Shown here: positions 27,202-36,796 of the stretch, in pieces
Layout: every line of letters begins with the position of its first letter
Position numbering within the stretch: position 1 is the stretch's first letter
Source of the DNA: Bowmanella yangjiangensis
GTDB taxonomy: Bacteria; Pseudomonadota; Gammaproteobacteria; Enterobacterales; Alteromonadaceae
Direction: 5' to 3'
Assembly: GCF_017255015.1 (NCBI RefSeq)
Contig: NZ_JAFKCS010000009.1
Location: 931-64,930 of the forward strand
Length of the DNA: 64,000 nt
Made by a program: the position numbers and the translations under genes
The notes under the pieces: model-generated
Database searches by the model: none
What the model saw: only the letters and a program-made list of their open reading frames with translations
What the model was told of the DNA's origin: nothing

Positions 27202-27987
27202 TTATTTATCTTGGTTTGGAGGAGCTTTGTCTTGCTGCTTATCTGTGGTTAACTTCACCAGCATTTGCTGAATATGATCTATTTGTTCCTGAAGATGCTC
27301 AACCTGATCGTGGATACGGTGAATACGACGATTCTGCACCGCAAGTTGATCTTTTTCTTCGGGGGTAATGAAAAAAGAGGCGATATAGCCTGAAATCACC
27401 CCAAATAAGCTAACGCCACTGATAATCAACAGGACACTAACCAGCCTGCCCGCGGTGGATATAGGGTAAAAATCGCCGTAACCAACGGTGGAGATAGTGA
27501 CTAAACTCCACCAAATGGCATCTTCAGCGGTGGTTATGTTGGCGCCGGGTAAGTCGTGTTCGATCAGATAGATAGATAACCCTGCTGCACCTATTAAGAT
27601 AACCAGGGTGACCATCATGGTTGCCAGGGTGGTTTGGATCCGGTCTTTTAAAGATGGTAATGCCAGATGCCGGGTTTGTTTGAGCAACCTCACCACCCGC
27701 AGAACTTGCAGAAAGCGCGCAAGTCGGAAGGGTTCGATTAACGGGATACTGGCAACAAAATCTATCCAGTGTGACTTAAAGTAGGCAATGCGGTCATGGG
27801 CAACCAATATGTGGTAGCTGAAGTGGATAAGAAACAGAAAGCAAATCAAGGTGTCCATAAATAGCAGGTAGCTGCGCACATCTTTGGGCAGATCCGCTAA
27901 AATCAGCACGCAGATATTGATCACTGCCACCAGCGACAACACCATCATACCGATATCAAAAGCACCGAGTTTATTGCTTTTGGCCAT
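27202..27987 (-). CDS. Voltage-gated-like potassium channel
   Basis: The 261-aa protein has a six-helix channel layout. An S4-like segment, RFLQVLRVVRLLKQTRHL, carries regularly spaced Arg, and the pore loop SLVTISTVGYGDFYP holds the K+ selectivity filter TVGYGD. S5 and S6 flank it. The C-terminal ~45 residues form a coiled coil (VQNRRIHRIHDQVEHLQEQ) likely to tetramerise. It overlaps the upstream DUF350 gene by one nucleotide, so the two are translationally coupled. The MITE-like element lies just after its stop codon. Confidence 0.92.
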   Translation of the reverse strand: MAKSNKLGAFDIGMMVLSLVAVINICVLILADLPKDVRSYLLFMDTLICFLFLIHFSYHILVAHDRIAYFKSHWIDFVASIPLIEPFRLARFLQVLRVVRLLKQTRHLALPSLKDRIQTTLATMMVTLVILIGAAGLSIYLIEHDLPGANITTAEDAIWWSLVTISTVGYGDFYPISTAGRLVSVLLIISGVSLFGVISGYIASFFITPEEKDQLAVQNRRIHRIHDQVEHLQEQIDHIQQMLVKLTTDKQQDKAPPNQDK

Positions 27988-28889
27988 CAGGACACCAATC
28001 CTAACAAGAGTAATGCCATGCCTATGGTCAGGGCCATTTCCACACTGGCCAGGCCGACATTATGTTGATGGTCTACTTCTCTTACCATATTGATTCCGGG
28101 TAGCACTAAACGTTTAGCTACCCAGGCTAATGTGATAGTCAACAGGGTAAACAACATTGCCAGGAGTAGCCAGCTCAATAGATTGCTGACGTAGGCTGTT
28201 GGATGGTACTCCAAAAGCTGGCTGGCGGCGCTCACCGAAAAGGCCGTACCCAGTAGCAAACCACCGTGCTGAATAGCCAAAGCCACTTGTCCCCCGACCA
28301 ATACATCCTGCATTGAGTCATTCTGGTTGTCCTGTGCAAAACGCCGCTCCATCAAGCGGGTAATGATCAACATGACCGTTAGAGACACGACAAAGCCGCT
28401 GAGTAGTGCAATGCCGCTATGTATGTCAAAGCCTTGGGTCCAGAGTAAAACACTGCGCAACATGATGGCCACGGCAATGGCGCTGGCGCCGTCCACTAAG
28501 GCAATACTGACGTTACGATTGAGGATCTGCTCACGCTTATCCAACCTGTCCAGCACCAGTCTGTCATGGGCAAATCGGCCTACTTTGATAAGCAAAATAC
28601 CGACAACGCCATATACCAGCATTTGTATGGACTGGGCCAGGTAATCGTCTGACGAGGCTCTTTCTGCCGCGCTCCATAACACGATAGACAGCGCCATCAG
28701 GCTGGAGGCAACACTGATGCCAAAGGCAAAATTGTCCTTGCCTGACAATTGATCGGTACCATCAACTCGTGTCCACAAACCAAATACCCAGCGCATCATA
28801 ATTAACAACACTAGGGCAATGGCAACATCCAGACCTATATACAGTAAGGCCTGAGGGGTGATGGGCAGTGCCATCAGATCGGTTTTCAT
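27987..28889 (-). CDS. DUF350 family membrane protein
   Basis: The 300-aa protein has about eight transmembrane segments arranged as two similar halves, consistent with two DUF350 units (compare KDNFAFGISVASSLMALSIVL with VGGQVALAIQHGGLLLGTAFS). This family (YjfL-like) is uncharacterised. Its stop overlaps the start of the K+ channel gene by one base, which suggests a linked membrane function. It is divergent from glnE across a 290-bp gap in which I see no gene. Confidence 0.8.
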   Translation of the reverse strand: MKTDLMALPITPQALLYIGLDVAIALVLLIMMRWVFGLWTRVDGTDQLSGKDNFAFGISVASSLMALSIVLWSAAERASSDDYLAQSIQMLVYGVVGILLIKVGRFAHDRLVLDRLDKREQILNRNVSIALVDGASAIAVAIMLRSVLLWTQGFDIHSGIALLSGFVVSLTVMLIITRLMERRFAQDNQNDSMQDVLVGGQVALAIQHGGLLLGTAFSVSAASQLLEYHPTAYVSNLLSWLLLAMLFTLLTITLAWVAKRLVLPGINMVREVDHQHNVGLASVEMALTIGMALLLLGLVS

Positions 28890-29179
28890 CAGCGACTAAA
28901 GTTTATTTTGCTAAGGCCTTAATTATTCAGTAGTTTAACTGCCAACCGCAAGAGCTGAGCGGCAATTGATGTGGTTTAACGGTGGATTTGTGTCTTGGAA
29001 TGGCCATGTGGCTTCATCGGTGGGAGGCCTTAGATTGTTCTGCACTTCAGGGCCGCACCCTAATTACTGTCGATGTATAGTGATTAACCATGTTTAAGGC
29101 CTTAGTTGGCACCCATACAATCCGGCAATCATGTCTATCCAACACCGCAGCTTTCTCCAGATTTCATAAGGACAGTCAT

Positions 29180-32020
29180 ATGCGCATGACAGATTTATCT
29201 CCCTCACTGCTTTCAATTGGTCATAAGCATTGGCAGAGACTACTGGAGTTACACCCTCAGGCTGAATGGCTGGCTGCGATGGAAGAGTGCGCCGTACCGG
29301 TGTTTTCCATGAGTGACTTTGTGGCGCGAAGCTGCTTACAGGATGTGGAAATACTGCGTTACCTATTACTCGATGGCGGAATATCGCCACAGATGCCCGA
29401 CTATGCTGGCTTGCTGGAGGAGGCGCTAAGTACAGTCACGGATGAAAACCAGATGCACAGAGTATTACGCTTTTTCAGGCGTCGACACATGGTGCGTCTG
29501 GCCTGGCTGGATTTTACTCATGGCCAAAGCATTGACGACTCACTTGTACAGGTTTCAAAGCTTGCCAATGCTTTAATAGAGCAAGCTTGTCACTGGTGTT
29601 ATCAACAGTTGGCTGAGCGTTACGGTACACCAATGAGTGATGGCGTGGCGCAGCCTCTGCTTGTGCTGGGAATGGGCAAGCTAGGTGGGGAAGAGCTGAA
29701 TTTTTCATCCGATATCGACCTGATTTTCTGTTACCCAGAACTGGGTGAAACCGAAGGTGGGCGACGAACGCTCGAAAATCAGCAGTTTTTTGTCAAGGTT
29801 GGACAGAAGCTGATTACGGCCTTGAATCAGGTCACGGCAGACGGCCAGGTTTTCCGGGTCGATATGCGTTTGCGGCCATTTGGAGAGAGCGGTCCACTGG
29901 TGATGCATTTCTCTGCGTTCGAAGACTACTATCAGGAGCAGGGCCGCGAATGGGAGCGCTATGCCATGGTTAAGGCGCGCATCATCAATCCTGTTGCTCC
30001 TTTTGCCGATGAGCTCAAAGGGATTCTGCGTCCATTTGTGTTTCGTCGTTATATGGACTTCTCCGCGATTGAAGCCCTGCGTAACATGAAGCGCCTGATC
30101 AGTCAGGAAGTGCGTCGTCGGCAGTTAACCGACAATATCAAGCTGGGTGGCGGTGGTATACGCGAAGTGGAGTTTATCGTGCAGGCTTTCCAGCTTATCC
30201 GCGGAGGCCGGGAAGCGGCCTTGCAACATCCTGGCTTATTTGCCGTGCTGAATGAATTAAAAGCGCGGGCTTGGTTGAGTGTAGAGGATGCTGATGCATT
30301 AGGGCAGAGTTATCGATTTTTACGCAAGGCTGAGCATCATTTACAGCAATTCAATGATGAGCAAACACAGACCCTGCCGGCAGACGATATTGGTCGCCAG
30401 CGCCTGCATATCGCCATGGGCTATGATGACTATGCTGCTTTTTACCAAGCATTAGAAATGCATATGCAGACCATTCATGGTCAGTTTATGGAGTTGATTG
30501 GTGATGAGAGCGAGCAAGAACCCAGTGAGGAAGTTAACGAGCTTAGCGATCTCTGGTGCTTACCCTTAACAGATGAGGAAGCCTTAGGGTTATTGGCTAA
30601 ATTTCTGGATGAACAGCGCGCTGGTGAATTTTGGCATACCCTCAGTGGCTTTGCCCAAGAGATGCGTAATCGGGCCATGGGGACCCGGGGCCGTGAGTCA
30701 CTGGACAAACTTATGCCGTTAGTGCTTTGTGCTTGTTTGAAGGACAACCCCAGCCCCAGCATGGTGTTGGCACGTTTATTCGGGGTGCTTAAGGCCGTCT
30801 GTCGTCGCACTGCTTATTTGGATCTGTTACTGGAGAATCCTGGTGCCTTGGCGCAACTGGTTCGTTTATGCAGTGCCAGCCCTTGGATTGCCGAACAGAT
30901 CGGTCGCTTCCCCATCCTGTTAGATGAACTATTAAACCCTCAGCATTTGTATCAGCTAGCGCCGCTGGATGGTTACTACAGTGAGTTACGCCAATTTCTG
31001 CTACGCATTCCTGAACAGGATCTTGAAGCGAGAATGGAGGCGATGCGCCAGTTTAAGTTGAGTCAACAACTTAAGATTGCCGCAGCAGATGTAACAGGTG
31101 TCCTACCCCTTATGAAAGTGAGTGATCACTTAACCTTCCTGGCCGAAGCGTTGATTAAACAAGTGGTATTGGACGCCTGGCAGCAAATGACGGAAAGATA
31201 TGGCCAGCCCGACGGCGTAGTTGCACCGCAACTGGGTTTTGGTGTGATTGCCTATGGCAAGTTGGGGGGGATTGAACTGGGGTATGGCTCGGATTTGGAT
31301 TTGGTATTCGTGCATGATTGTGACAGTCAACAAGACACTGTCGGTGGTAAGCCCATCGAGTCTCGTCAGTTCTACATTAAACTGGCCCAACGTATTATGC
31401 ATTTGTTTAACACCAAAACGGCATCGGGTCAGCTGTACGAAACGGACCTAAGATTACGTCCTGCCGGAAATTCTGGCTTGTTAGTTTGCCACATTAATGG
31501 CTTTGCTGAATATCAACTACAAGAAGCCTGGACCTGGGAGCATCAAGCCTTATGCAGAAGTCGTTTTGTATTTGGTGATGAGATGCTGGCCGCGCGTTTC
31601 CAGCGTATTCGTAAACAGGTTATTTGCCAACCACGGGATAAACCCAAGCTAGCCGATGACGTTCGACAGATGCGGGAGAAAATGCGTGAACATCTGCAAG
31701 CGGGTCAAGGATTCGATCTTAAGCAGGGGAGCGGTGGTATCGCCGATATCGAGTTTCTGACCCAGTACTGGGTGCTAAGTGAAAGTCATCAGCATAATGC
31801 GCTGTGCTTCTGGTCTGATAATGTCCGAATACTCGAGAGTTTGCAGGCGCATGGGGTGATTAGTGAACAATGGGCCCGCTCGCTGACCGAGGCTTATCTG
31901 GCTTATCGGGATGCCGGACACCGTTACGTGTTGGATGGGCAGCCTGCCGTAGATGAGAGCGGCAGATTCGATGAGTTGCGTGAGCAGGTCAGACTGATAT
32001 GGCAGCAAACCTTAGGTTAA
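29180..32020 (+). CDS. glnE: Bifunctional glutamine synthetase adenylyltransferase/deadenylylase
   Basis: GlnE adds and removes AMP on glutamine synthetase in response to PII and glutamine. The start at 29180 (MRMTDLSPSL) follows AAGGAC and gives 946 aa, the E. coli length; the open frame runs 30 codons further upstream without conservation. Two nucleotidyltransferase domains are seen: GKLGGEELNFSSDIDLIF in the N-terminal deadenylylase half and GKLGGIELGYGSDLDLVF in the C-terminal adenylylase half, each with the paired Asp. Convergent with the TcpQ-like gene, 12 bp apart. Confidence 0.97.
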   Translation: MRMTDLSPSLLSIGHKHWQRLLELHPQAEWLAAMEECAVPVFSMSDFVARSCLQDVEILRYLLLDGGISPQMPDYAGLLEEALSTVTDENQMHRVLRFFRRRHMVRLAWLDFTHGQSIDDSLVQVSKLANALIEQACHWCYQQLAERYGTPMSDGVAQPLLVLGMGKLGGEELNFSSDIDLIFCYPELGETEGGRRTLENQQFFVKVGQKLITALNQVTADGQVFRVDMRLRPFGESGPLVMHFSAFEDYYQEQGREWERYAMVKARIINPVAPFADELKGILRPFVFRRYMDFSAIEALRNMKRLISQEVRRRQLTDNIKLGGGGIREVEFIVQAFQLIRGGREAALQHPGLFAVLNELKARAWLSVEDADALGQSYRFLRKAEHHLQQFNDEQTQTLPADDIGRQRLHIAMGYDDYAAFYQALEMHMQTIHGQFMELIGDESEQEPSEEVNELSDLWCLPLTDEEALGLLAKFLDEQRAGEFWHTLSGFAQEMRNRAMGTRGRESLDKLMPLVLCACLKDNPSPSMVLARLFGVLKAVCRRTAYLDLLLENPGALAQLVRLCSASPWIAEQIGRFPILLDELLNPQHLYQLAPLDGYYSELRQFLLRIPEQDLEARMEAMRQFKLSQQLKIAAADVTGVLPLMKVSDHLTFLAEALIKQVVLDAWQQMTERYGQPDGVVAPQLGFGVIAYGKLGGIELGYGSDLDLVFVHDCDSQQDTVGGKPIESRQFYIKLAQRIMHLFNTKTASGQLYETDLRLRPAGNSGLLVCHINGFAEYQLQEAWTWEHQALCRSRFVFGDEMLAARFQRIRKQVICQPRDKPKLADDVRQMREKMREHLQAGQGFDLKQGSGGIADIEFLTQYWVLSESHQHNALCFWSDNVRILESLQAHGVISEQWARSLTEAYLAYRDAGHRYVLDGQPAVDESGRFDELREQVRLIWQQTLG

Positions 32021-32032
32021 TTTGGCTTGCGG

Positions 32033-32689
32033 TTATTTCATTGATGTGGCGCGTTCTGCTTCTGCGCTGATAGCTGCATCGGTCGGGGTACAAAACTGGC
32101 GCAGGTAGTCTGTGGGTTTATCCGTTATCACCAGGGTGCGCTGTTTAGGACAAAAAAAACCTTCTACCGTGCCGGAGAAGTTACTGTCTACGGCACGGGC
32201 AATTTTATTCAATGTGCCCACCACAGTGTCATCGACCTGGAAATTGTTCTTCACTACAAAATCCTGATTCAGCTCCCATATCACCTGCATACCTTCGCTT
32301 TGTGCATAGTTGCTGATGATTTCCCGTAACGTACCGCCAGCTTTGAAGGTGCGGTATTTGTGTTCGCCTACCCAGCGGCCAGATGCGGGTTTCTGAACGC
32401 TTTCCATGGCCTGCAAGCGATCGTTCAACGGTGTGTCCTGCTCGGACAGGGGCATAACAAAGTCGCTTTGCTCTTCAGGATTAGGCTCTCCTGAAGAAGT
32501 GCGGTATTCAGCATAGAAGCTTGATAAACCTTTTGCTGGATCTTTCTTAACCGTTTGACCTTGTGGTATTGGCTCATTTTTTTGGTGTTTTTGCAGTTGG
32601 ATGACCACCACAGCAATGATGATGAGTGCAGCCGCCAGGCCGAGTTGTCTGGCCCAGAACATGCTGGAAGAGAAAGGCTTTTTACTCAT
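32033..32689 (-). CDS. TcpQ-like membrane-anchored protein
   Basis: The 218-aa protein has one N-terminal membrane helix (residues ~12-30) and a periplasmic C-terminal domain. That domain (FKAGGTLREIISNYAQSEG to TLVITDK, residues ~115-195) resembles the C-terminal domain of TcpQ-type proteins, which help secretins of type IV pilus and related systems; it looks like the helical/STN-type wrap seen in such partners. Here no pilus gene is near; lpxL lies upstream on the same strand, 29 bp away. Role unknown; the similarity is moderate. Confidence 0.6.
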   Translation of the reverse strand: MSKKPFSSSMFWARQLGLAAALIIIAVVVIQLQKHQKNEPIPQGQTVKKDPAKGLSSFYAEYRTSSGEPNPEEQSDFVMPLSEQDTPLNDRLQAMESVQKPASGRWVGEHKYRTFKAGGTLREIISNYAQSEGMQVIWELNQDFVVKNNFQVDDTVVGTLNKIARAVDSNFSGTVEGFFCPKQRTLVITDKPTDYLRQFCTPTDAAISAEAERATSMK

Positions 32690-32718
32690 AAATCTACAAC
32701 GTTCGTTGTTGGTAACCT

Positions 32719-33639
32719 TTAATATAAAGACTCAGGATTTTCTGGTGGACGGGTTTTATAGCGCTTGTGCATCCACAGATATTGTTCCGGTGCCATCATC
32801 ACCAACTCTTCTATCTTGCGATTCACCCTTGCCACATCCTCTTTATCGTCACCTGACGGAAAATCTTCAAGACCGGGAAAAATTCTAACCTCATATCCAT
32901 CTGGGGTACGAATCGGAACAATAAACACCGTTTCGCAATTAGACTGGCCTGCGAATAACAAGGTGCCTGTTGTTGTCGCGGCGTCTTTTACTGCAAATAA
33001 GGGTACGTATTCGCAGCGCTTAGGCCCGTAATCCTGATCGGGGAAATACAGGCACAGTTCGCCACCGTTGAGTGCCTTGAACATTTCGCTGATGCCACGC
33101 TTATGAATCATATACCGGTTTGAACGGGCACGGCCATGGTATTGCATGTACTCCATCAAAGGGTTGTTATGCTTACGATAAAATACTACGGATGGGTGAA
33201 CCAGCCCCATAACACGGCAACTGAATTCCAGATTCATGTTATGAATGGCTAAGCCCATTACCCCCTTGCCTTTGTCCAGAATGGCTTGCACATGCTCATA
33301 TCCTATTACCTTACCCATGGGCTTAACCCGCCAGTCTGGCCACCACCAGCCCATGCCAGTTTCAAACAGGGCGATACCCGCTGAAGCCAGATTCGCTTTC
33401 AGCAAAGTTTGACGCGCGTTGTTGTCCATATCAGGAAAAGCTAATTGCAAATTGCGCTCTGCCACCTTGCGTCTGGACTTAAGCGCTTTGAAAAGCAGAT
33501 GTCCCACCGCTTTACCCATTAAAATTTGTACTTTATAGGGAAGCCAGGAAATCACATACAACACAGCGATACTTAGCCAGGTCAGCCAATACCGGGGATG
33601 AAAAAATGCCAGTTGAAAACGGGGAGCTTTTACCTGCAC
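32719..33639 (-). CDS. lpxL: Lipid A biosynthesis lauroyl acyltransferase (LpxL/HtrB family)
   Basis: LpxL adds a secondary acyl chain to Kdo2-lipid IVA at the inner membrane. The 306-aa length matches. An N-terminal membrane anchor (residues ~15-35) is followed by the catalytic HNMNLE motif (H-x4-E) and the conserved GGELCLYFPDQDYG loop. LpxM and LpxP are paralogues that cannot be excluded without alignment. The start is GTG (33639) after TAGGTAG. It is divergent from hldE, which also acts in LPS synthesis. Confidence 0.9.
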   Translation of the reverse strand: MQVKAPRFQLAFFHPRYWLTWLSIAVLYVISWLPYKVQILMGKAVGHLLFKALKSRRKVAERNLQLAFPDMDNNARQTLLKANLASAGIALFETGMGWWWPDWRVKPMGKVIGYEHVQAILDKGKGVMGLAIHNMNLEFSCRVMGLVHPSVVFYRKHNNPLMEYMQYHGRARSNRYMIHKRGISEMFKALNGGELCLYFPDQDYGPKRCEYVPLFAVKDAATTTGTLLFAGQSNCETVFIVPIRTPDGYEVRIFPGLEDFPSGDDKEDVARVNRKIEELVMMAPEQYLWMHKRYKTRPPENPESLY

Positions 33640-33804
33640 GGTCTACCTAATGAAAAATGTTTGGCGCATTCTAGCCTAATTTGTGCGTGGCTGACATCTG
33701 ACCGCCACACATTGATATTCAAGGTAAATGTCGTTGCTTATGCAATCGCAGCGCTACTACCTTGTGATACAATTCACAGCAGTGACTAAAGCGGATGTAA
33801 CGTG

Positions 33805-35223
33805 ATGAATATTCCTGATTTTTCCAAGGCCAAGGTATTGGTGGTAGGCGATATTATGCTGGATCGCTATTGGTCTGGTTCCACCGCCCGGATTTCTCCA
33901 GAAGCACCGGTACCTGTGGTAAGGATTGGTCAGAATGAAGAGCGTCCAGGCGGCGCAGCAAACGTCGCACTAAACCTGGCAGCCTTGGGTGCAAAGGTGA
34001 CGTTAGTAGGGATGACAGGGAATGACGAGGCAGCAGCCATACTACAACGTAAGTTGTCATGTATGGATATCGATTGCCAATTTGAAGCGGTGCGGGGAAT
34101 GGACACTATCACTAAGCTGCGTGTCCTCAGCCGCAATCAGCAGCTTATTCGACTGGATTTTGAACAGAGCTTTGCAAAGGTAGATAAGACTGCTTTGCAG
34201 AGCAAGGTTGCCAAGCTGCTCGCAGAGCATGATCTGTTGCTGTTGTCGGACTATGACAAAGGCTGTTTAAGCGATGCTCCGGGACTTATTGCGCTGGCCC
34301 GGCAGAATAACAAACCCGTGGTGGTCGATCCCAAAGGCAGTGATTTTGGCAAATATTTGGGAGCGAGTCTGTTGACTCCCAATATGAGTGAATTCCAACA
34401 GATTGTTGGGGATTGCTCGGATGAGACGGTGCTGGTGGAGAAAGCGCAGGAACTGGTGACCGAACTGCAACTGGACGCCCTACTTGTGACCCGCTCTGAG
34501 CATGGTATGACACTCATATCTCCTGGGCAGCGTGAATTGCACTTGCCCGCCAAAGCAAAAGAAGTTTACGACGTGACGGGCGCTGGTGATACTGTGATTG
34601 CCACCTTGGCTGCTTCAGTTGCGGCGGGCAGCAGTTGGGTTGATGCCAGCGTGTTGGCTAATGCCGCGGCAGGAATTGTGGTGGGCAAATTAGGAACGTC
34701 TACCGTTAGCGTTTCAGAGCTGGCCATGACGGTGGGCATGGAGCAGCATGCCGGGCGCGGTGTGATGACCGAACAACAGATAAAAATGGCTGTGGAAGCT
34801 GCGCGATTGCGTGGTGAAAAAGTGGTCATGACCAATGGCTGCTTTGACATTTTGCATGCCGGGCACGTTTCTTATCTTGAGAATGCTGCACAGTTGGGGG
34901 AGCGCCTGATTGTGGCGGTCAACGATGATGAATCAGTACGTCGTTTAAAAGGTGAAGGGCGACCTGTCAATTTGGTAGACCGGCGTATGTCGGTGCTTGC
35001 TGGACTGGCCTCAGTTGACTGGGTATTTGCGTTTAGTGAAGACACTCCTCAGCGGGTCATCAGTGAAATCCTGCCTGATGTTTTGGTAAAAGGCGGAGAT
35101 TACCAGGTGGAGCAGATTGCCGGTGCCAAAGAGGTACTCGCCAATGGGGGAGAGGTTAAGGTTCTGAATTTTGAAGATGGCGTGTCCACTACCGGCATTA
35201 TTAAAAAGATTACCGGTGTCTAG
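33805..35223 (+). CDS. hldE: Bifunctional heptose kinase/adenylyltransferase HldE
   Basis: HldE phosphorylates heptose-7-phosphate and then attaches AMP, making ADP-heptose for the LPS inner core. Residues ~1-315 are the PfkB-type kinase ([15 protein letters not shown]; the C-terminal [13 protein letters not shown] loop). Residues ~340-472 are the nucleotidyltransferase with [16 protein letters not shown] (HxGH) and KGEGRPVN. The 472-aa length is normal (E. coli 477). I use ATG 33805; a GTG one codon upstream is possible. Confidence 0.97.
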   Translation: MNIPDFSKAKVLVVGDIMLDRYWSGSTARISPEAPVPVVRIGQNEERPGGAANVALNLAALGAKVTLVGMTGNDEAAAILQRKLSCMDIDCQFEAVRGMDTITKLRVLSRNQQLIRLDFEQSFAKVDKTALQSKVAKLLAEHDLLLLSDYDKGCLSDAPGLIALARQNNKPVVVDPKGSDFGKYLGASLLTPNMSEFQQIVGDCSDETVLVEKAQELVTELQLDALLVTRSEHGMTLISPGQRELHLPAKAKEVYDVTGAGDTVIATLAASVAAGSSWVDASVLANAAAGIVVGKLGTSTVSVSELAMTVGMEQHAGRGVMTEQQIKMAVEAARLRGEKVVMTNGCFDILHAGHVSYLENAAQLGERLIVAVNDDESVRRLKGEGRPVNLVDRRMSVLAGLASVDWVFAFSEDTPQRVISEILPDVLVKGGDYQVEQIAGAKEVLANGGEVKVLNFEDGVSTTGIIKKITGV

Positions 35224-35272
35224 CATACCGAATAGTGTGCTTATTCTCCCTTTATTTACTGAAAATGCTTCA

Positions 35273-35289
35273 GGCCCGTTTTACGGGCC
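35273..35289 (+). terminator. Hairpin downstream of hldE
   Basis: GGCCCG, a 5-nt loop, then CGGGCC, followed by AATTAAG. It lies 50 bp after the hldE stop. The stem is short but all GC; the T-run is missing, so only moderate support. Confidence 0.45.
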
Positions 35290-35448
35290 AATTAAGTCCT
35301 TGGTGGTTCGAACCTAATTTGTTCTGACATGAGTCTGAGGTTCAGCCTGGAAATTGCGTATATTGATTGCTTGTTTTGAGACCAGGCCTTAGCATTAAGT
35401 CATTGCGTCGCTGGGAAGTGACTTGTTTTCAGACAAGCGAGTTTTTTA

Positions 35449-36489
35449 ATGTACGAAAGCTTTTACGGACTTAATGCAAAACCATTTCAACTGACTCCCG
35501 ATCCTAGTTTCTTCTTTGCCAGTAAATGGCACAAAAGAGCACTTTCCTATCTGGAATATGGGCTAGCTCAGGCCGAAGGCTTTATTGTGATTACCGGCGG
35601 TATTGGCACCGGGAAAACGACAATAGCCAATAGCTTGTTGAATGAAATTCAAAAAGACATTTTCGCAGCGCAAATTGTTACCCCTAAATTGTCGCCGGAT
35701 GAGCTGGTTAAAATGGTGGCCAGTAAATTTGAGCTAAATACTGATGGTAAAACCAAAGCCGATATTCTTAAGGATCTGGAAAAATTCCTGTTCGACTTGA
35801 ATCATCAGGGCAAACGCGCACTGTTGCTGGTGGATGAGGCTCAGAATCTGCCTCTTGAGACCATTGAAGAATTGCGTATGTTGTCCAACTTCCAGGCGAA
35901 AGGTAAACCATTGCTGCAGAGCTTTTTACTTGGTCAGGAAGAGCTTCAGCCGATATTGCGTGCGCCCAATATGGAGCAATTCAGGCAGCGGATCGTTGCC
36001 TCATGTCATTTGTCACCACTGACCGACTCTGATGTTCGCCGCTACATAGAGTTTCGTCTGCAGCATGCCGGTTGGCGTGGCGGTGCGCTGTTTACCGACG
36101 GTGCTTATCAGAAGATATTCGAGTTCACGCAAGGCGTGCCGCGTAAGATCAATACCTTGACCGATCGTATTTTACTCTATGGATTCCTGGAAGAATTACA
36201 GGAGCTCAACGAGGAAGCGGTGGAAGCTGTGGTAAATGAAGTGGCCGATGAAATGTTTATTCAGCCACCTGCGCCCGTTGTTGATGCCAGCCCAATCAGG
36301 GATACTGACAGCCCACAGCAAGAGGGGCAAAGGCCAAAAGATATTCAGTACTACAAAGATATGCTCAAGGAACTAACGGACGCGCTGGATGACGCCATTA
36401 ATCAAAAGGTAAAGCTGACAAGGTACATAGATAAACTGTTGAAAAAGAAATATAAGACCTATGTTCGTCTGAAGTCGGATGAAGAGTAA
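35449..36489 (+). CDS. XrtA/PEP-CTERM-associated ATPase (ExeA-like)
   Basis: An AAA ATPase of the ExeA/general-secretion type, the subfamily that marks exosortase A loci (known as TIGR03015). The opening MYESFYGLNAKPFQLTPDP is diagnostic. Walker A is GGIGTGKT (residues 50-57), and Walker B is LLLVDEAQ (near 130); the sensor region REIV-type segment follows. The C-terminal ~50 residues are charged and helical (DMLKELTDALDDAINQKVK). The 346-aa protein is probably cytoplasmic. It opens the polysaccharide region and is followed by a 40-aa membrane protein. Confidence 0.9.
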   Translation: MYESFYGLNAKPFQLTPDPSFFFASKWHKRALSYLEYGLAQAEGFIVITGGIGTGKTTIANSLLNEIQKDIFAAQIVTPKLSPDELVKMVASKFELNTDGKTKADILKDLEKFLFDLNHQGKRALLLVDEAQNLPLETIEELRMLSNFQAKGKPLLQSFLLGQEELQPILRAPNMEQFRQRIVASCHLSPLTDSDVRRYIEFRLQHAGWRGGALFTDGAYQKIFEFTQGVPRKINTLTDRILLYGFLEELQELNEEAVEAVVNEVADEMFIQPPAPVVDASPIRDTDSPQQEGQRPKDIQYYKDMLKELTDALDDAINQKVKLTRYIDKLLKKKYKTYVRLKSDEE

Positions 36490-36659
36490 GGCTTGTATTC
36501 TCCTATACCGGCTCAGTCAGCAGTGAAATCGAGCTAATCTACAAAGCGCAACATATAAGTTGAAATAGCATACTAAATGTTGTGCATGACTTAGTTTTTT
36601 TGTTAGTAGCCAGTCAAAATAGAATTCTGGAGAATGCGGATAAGCAAAAGGAAACCGGC

Positions 36660-36782
36660 ATGCTAGAGACGGATTTCAATTTGAGAAAGCGCTCCAGACG
36701 ACAGGCCTATTATCATGATAAATATCGTCATGAATTACTCCTTATAGGCCTGTTGATGATGGCTGTTTTATTTATCTGGTAG
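36660..36782 (+). CDS. Very small single-pass membrane protein
   Basis: A 40-aa frame (MLETDFNLRKRSRRQAYY..., ending LLMMAVLFIW) has AAGGA at the right distance. The N-terminal half is strongly basic and the last ~16 residues are a hydrophobic helix, giving the shape of a tail-anchored micro-protein with a cytoplasmic positive face. It lies 170 bp after the ATPase gene and 14 bp before the converging stop of the barrel gene. No family recognised. Without homologues its reality rests on start signals and composition. Confidence 0.45.
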   Translation: MLETDFNLRKRSRRQAYYHDKYRHELLLIGLLMMAVLFIW

Positions 36783-36796
36783 CAGTGCTATGAATC

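Noticed and set aside
35224-35448. Sigma-54 promoter for the exosortase locus
   Set aside because: I looked for the GG-N10-GC pattern here and before 41719 and 62379 and found no convincing site.
36546-36585. Dyad GCGCAACAT / ATGTTGTGC upstream of the 40-aa frame
   Set aside because: Nine-bp arms with a wobble and a 22-bp spacer; too weak for an operator or terminator call without homologues.
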